Assembly: GCA_049317465.1 (NCBI GenBank)
Contig: JBMOIF010000037.1
Span: 1 to 22,103 of the forward strand
Length of the DNA stretch: 22,103 nt
From: CAIQIA01 sp049317465
GTDB taxonomy: Bacteria > Cyanobacteriota > Cyanobacteriia > PCC-6307 > Cyanobiaceae
Direction of reading: 5' to 3'
The position numbers and the translations under genes were made by a program. The notes beneath the pieces were generated by a model. That model was not told the origin of the DNA and made no database searches. It worked only from the letters and a program-made list of their open reading frames with translations. This document shows positions 21,885-22,103 of this stretch, in pieces (the stretch's first letter is position 1; each line of letters starts with the position of its first letter).

Positions 21885-22103
21885 ATGGCGAACGCCCCCT
21901 CTCAACCGCTCTTCCGTGTGCTGTCCGGAGCAGCGGCCCTGGCCACCACCTTGTCCCTGGTCGCCTGCGGCGGCGGTGGTGGCGAAACCGGCGGTGCCGG
22001 TGGTGGTTTCGACGGCGAGGTGAAGGTCGGCATCCTGCACTCCCGCAGCGGCACCATGGCCATCTCCGAGAACACGGTGGCCGAAGCCGAGCTGATGGCC
22101 ATC
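21885..22103 (+). CDS. urtA: Urea ABC transporter substrate-binding protein UrtA (N-terminal part)
   Basis: Only 73 codons are in the window; the gene continues beyond the right edge. The product starts with a lipoprotein signal: a hydrophobic segment ending LSLVAC with Cys28 as the lipidation site, then a Gly-rich linker (CGGGGGETGGAGGG). The mature part begins VKVGILHSRSGTMAISEN, the hallmark N-terminus of UrtA (family 5 periplasmic binding proteins with the GILHSxSGTMAISE motif). It would bind urea in the periplasm for the UrtBCDE importer, whose genes are expected further right. Its position directly after ureG couples urea uptake to urease maturation. Confidence 0.95.
   Translation, partial: MANAPSQPLFRVLSGAAALATTLSLVACGGGGGETGGAGGGFDGEVKVGILHSRSGTMAISENTVAEAELMAI

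Overview
The window is a very GC-rich (roughly 70% by eye), gene-dense stretch of a picocyanobacterial chromosome, most like the Cyanobium / freshwater Synechococcus group. The assignment rests on gene content: narM, ferredoxin-type nirA, an ABC-type nitrate-binding protein (nrtA), a complete urease set, urtA, GTA-N8-TAC boxes matching the cyanobacterial nitrogen regulator NtcA, and -10 elements of the TAN3T/TAGGCT kind. No tRNA, rRNA, CRISPR array, insertion sequence or phage gene was seen. Genes overlap or nearly touch, including several convergent pairs.

Region 1 (1-5652) is nitrate/nitrite assimilation. A perfect NtcA box (1947-1960) lies between two divergent units. Leftward run an anthranilate-phosphoribosyltransferase-like gene, narM, and nrtA (cut by the window edge). 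Rightward run nirA, a HEAT-like/CbiX chelatase fusion, and cobA. The last two genes plausibly supply siroheme to NirA.

Region 2 (5627-11290) is less specialised. It holds a degenerate nucleotide-cyclase-domain protein, a 344-base non-coding gap with a strong leftward terminator that has no gene in front of it, a small cupin, and a leftward operon of circularly permuted ATP-grasp, alpha-E and transglutaminase-like genes. The ATP-grasp gene diverges from an unrecognised 66-67 residue small protein. Between them lie one perfect and one near-perfect NtcA box. A DUF723-like zinc-finger-type small gene closes this part.

Region 3 (11315-22103) is urea use, in pieces. ureA-ureB-ureC run leftward behind chrA and a thioredoxin-fold gene. 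An outward-facing desaturase and a photolyase-like gene separate them from ureD. ureE-ureF run rightward from ureD, a TauE/SafE permease gene on the opposite strand sits between ureF and ureG, and ureG is followed by urtA. urtA has an NtcA box at ideal spacing to a -10 element and is cut by the right edge. Urea taken up by Urt would be hydrolysed by UreABC after nickel insertion by UreDEFG.

The observations most worth following up are: a photolyase-like protein whose FAD domain precedes its alpha/beta domain (a circular permutation); an NtcA-linked small protein of unknown function; the orphan terminator and possible small RNA near 6714-6960; the HEAT/CbiX fusion between nirA and cobA; and two genes (desaturase, TauE) with no canonical start where homology says they should begin.
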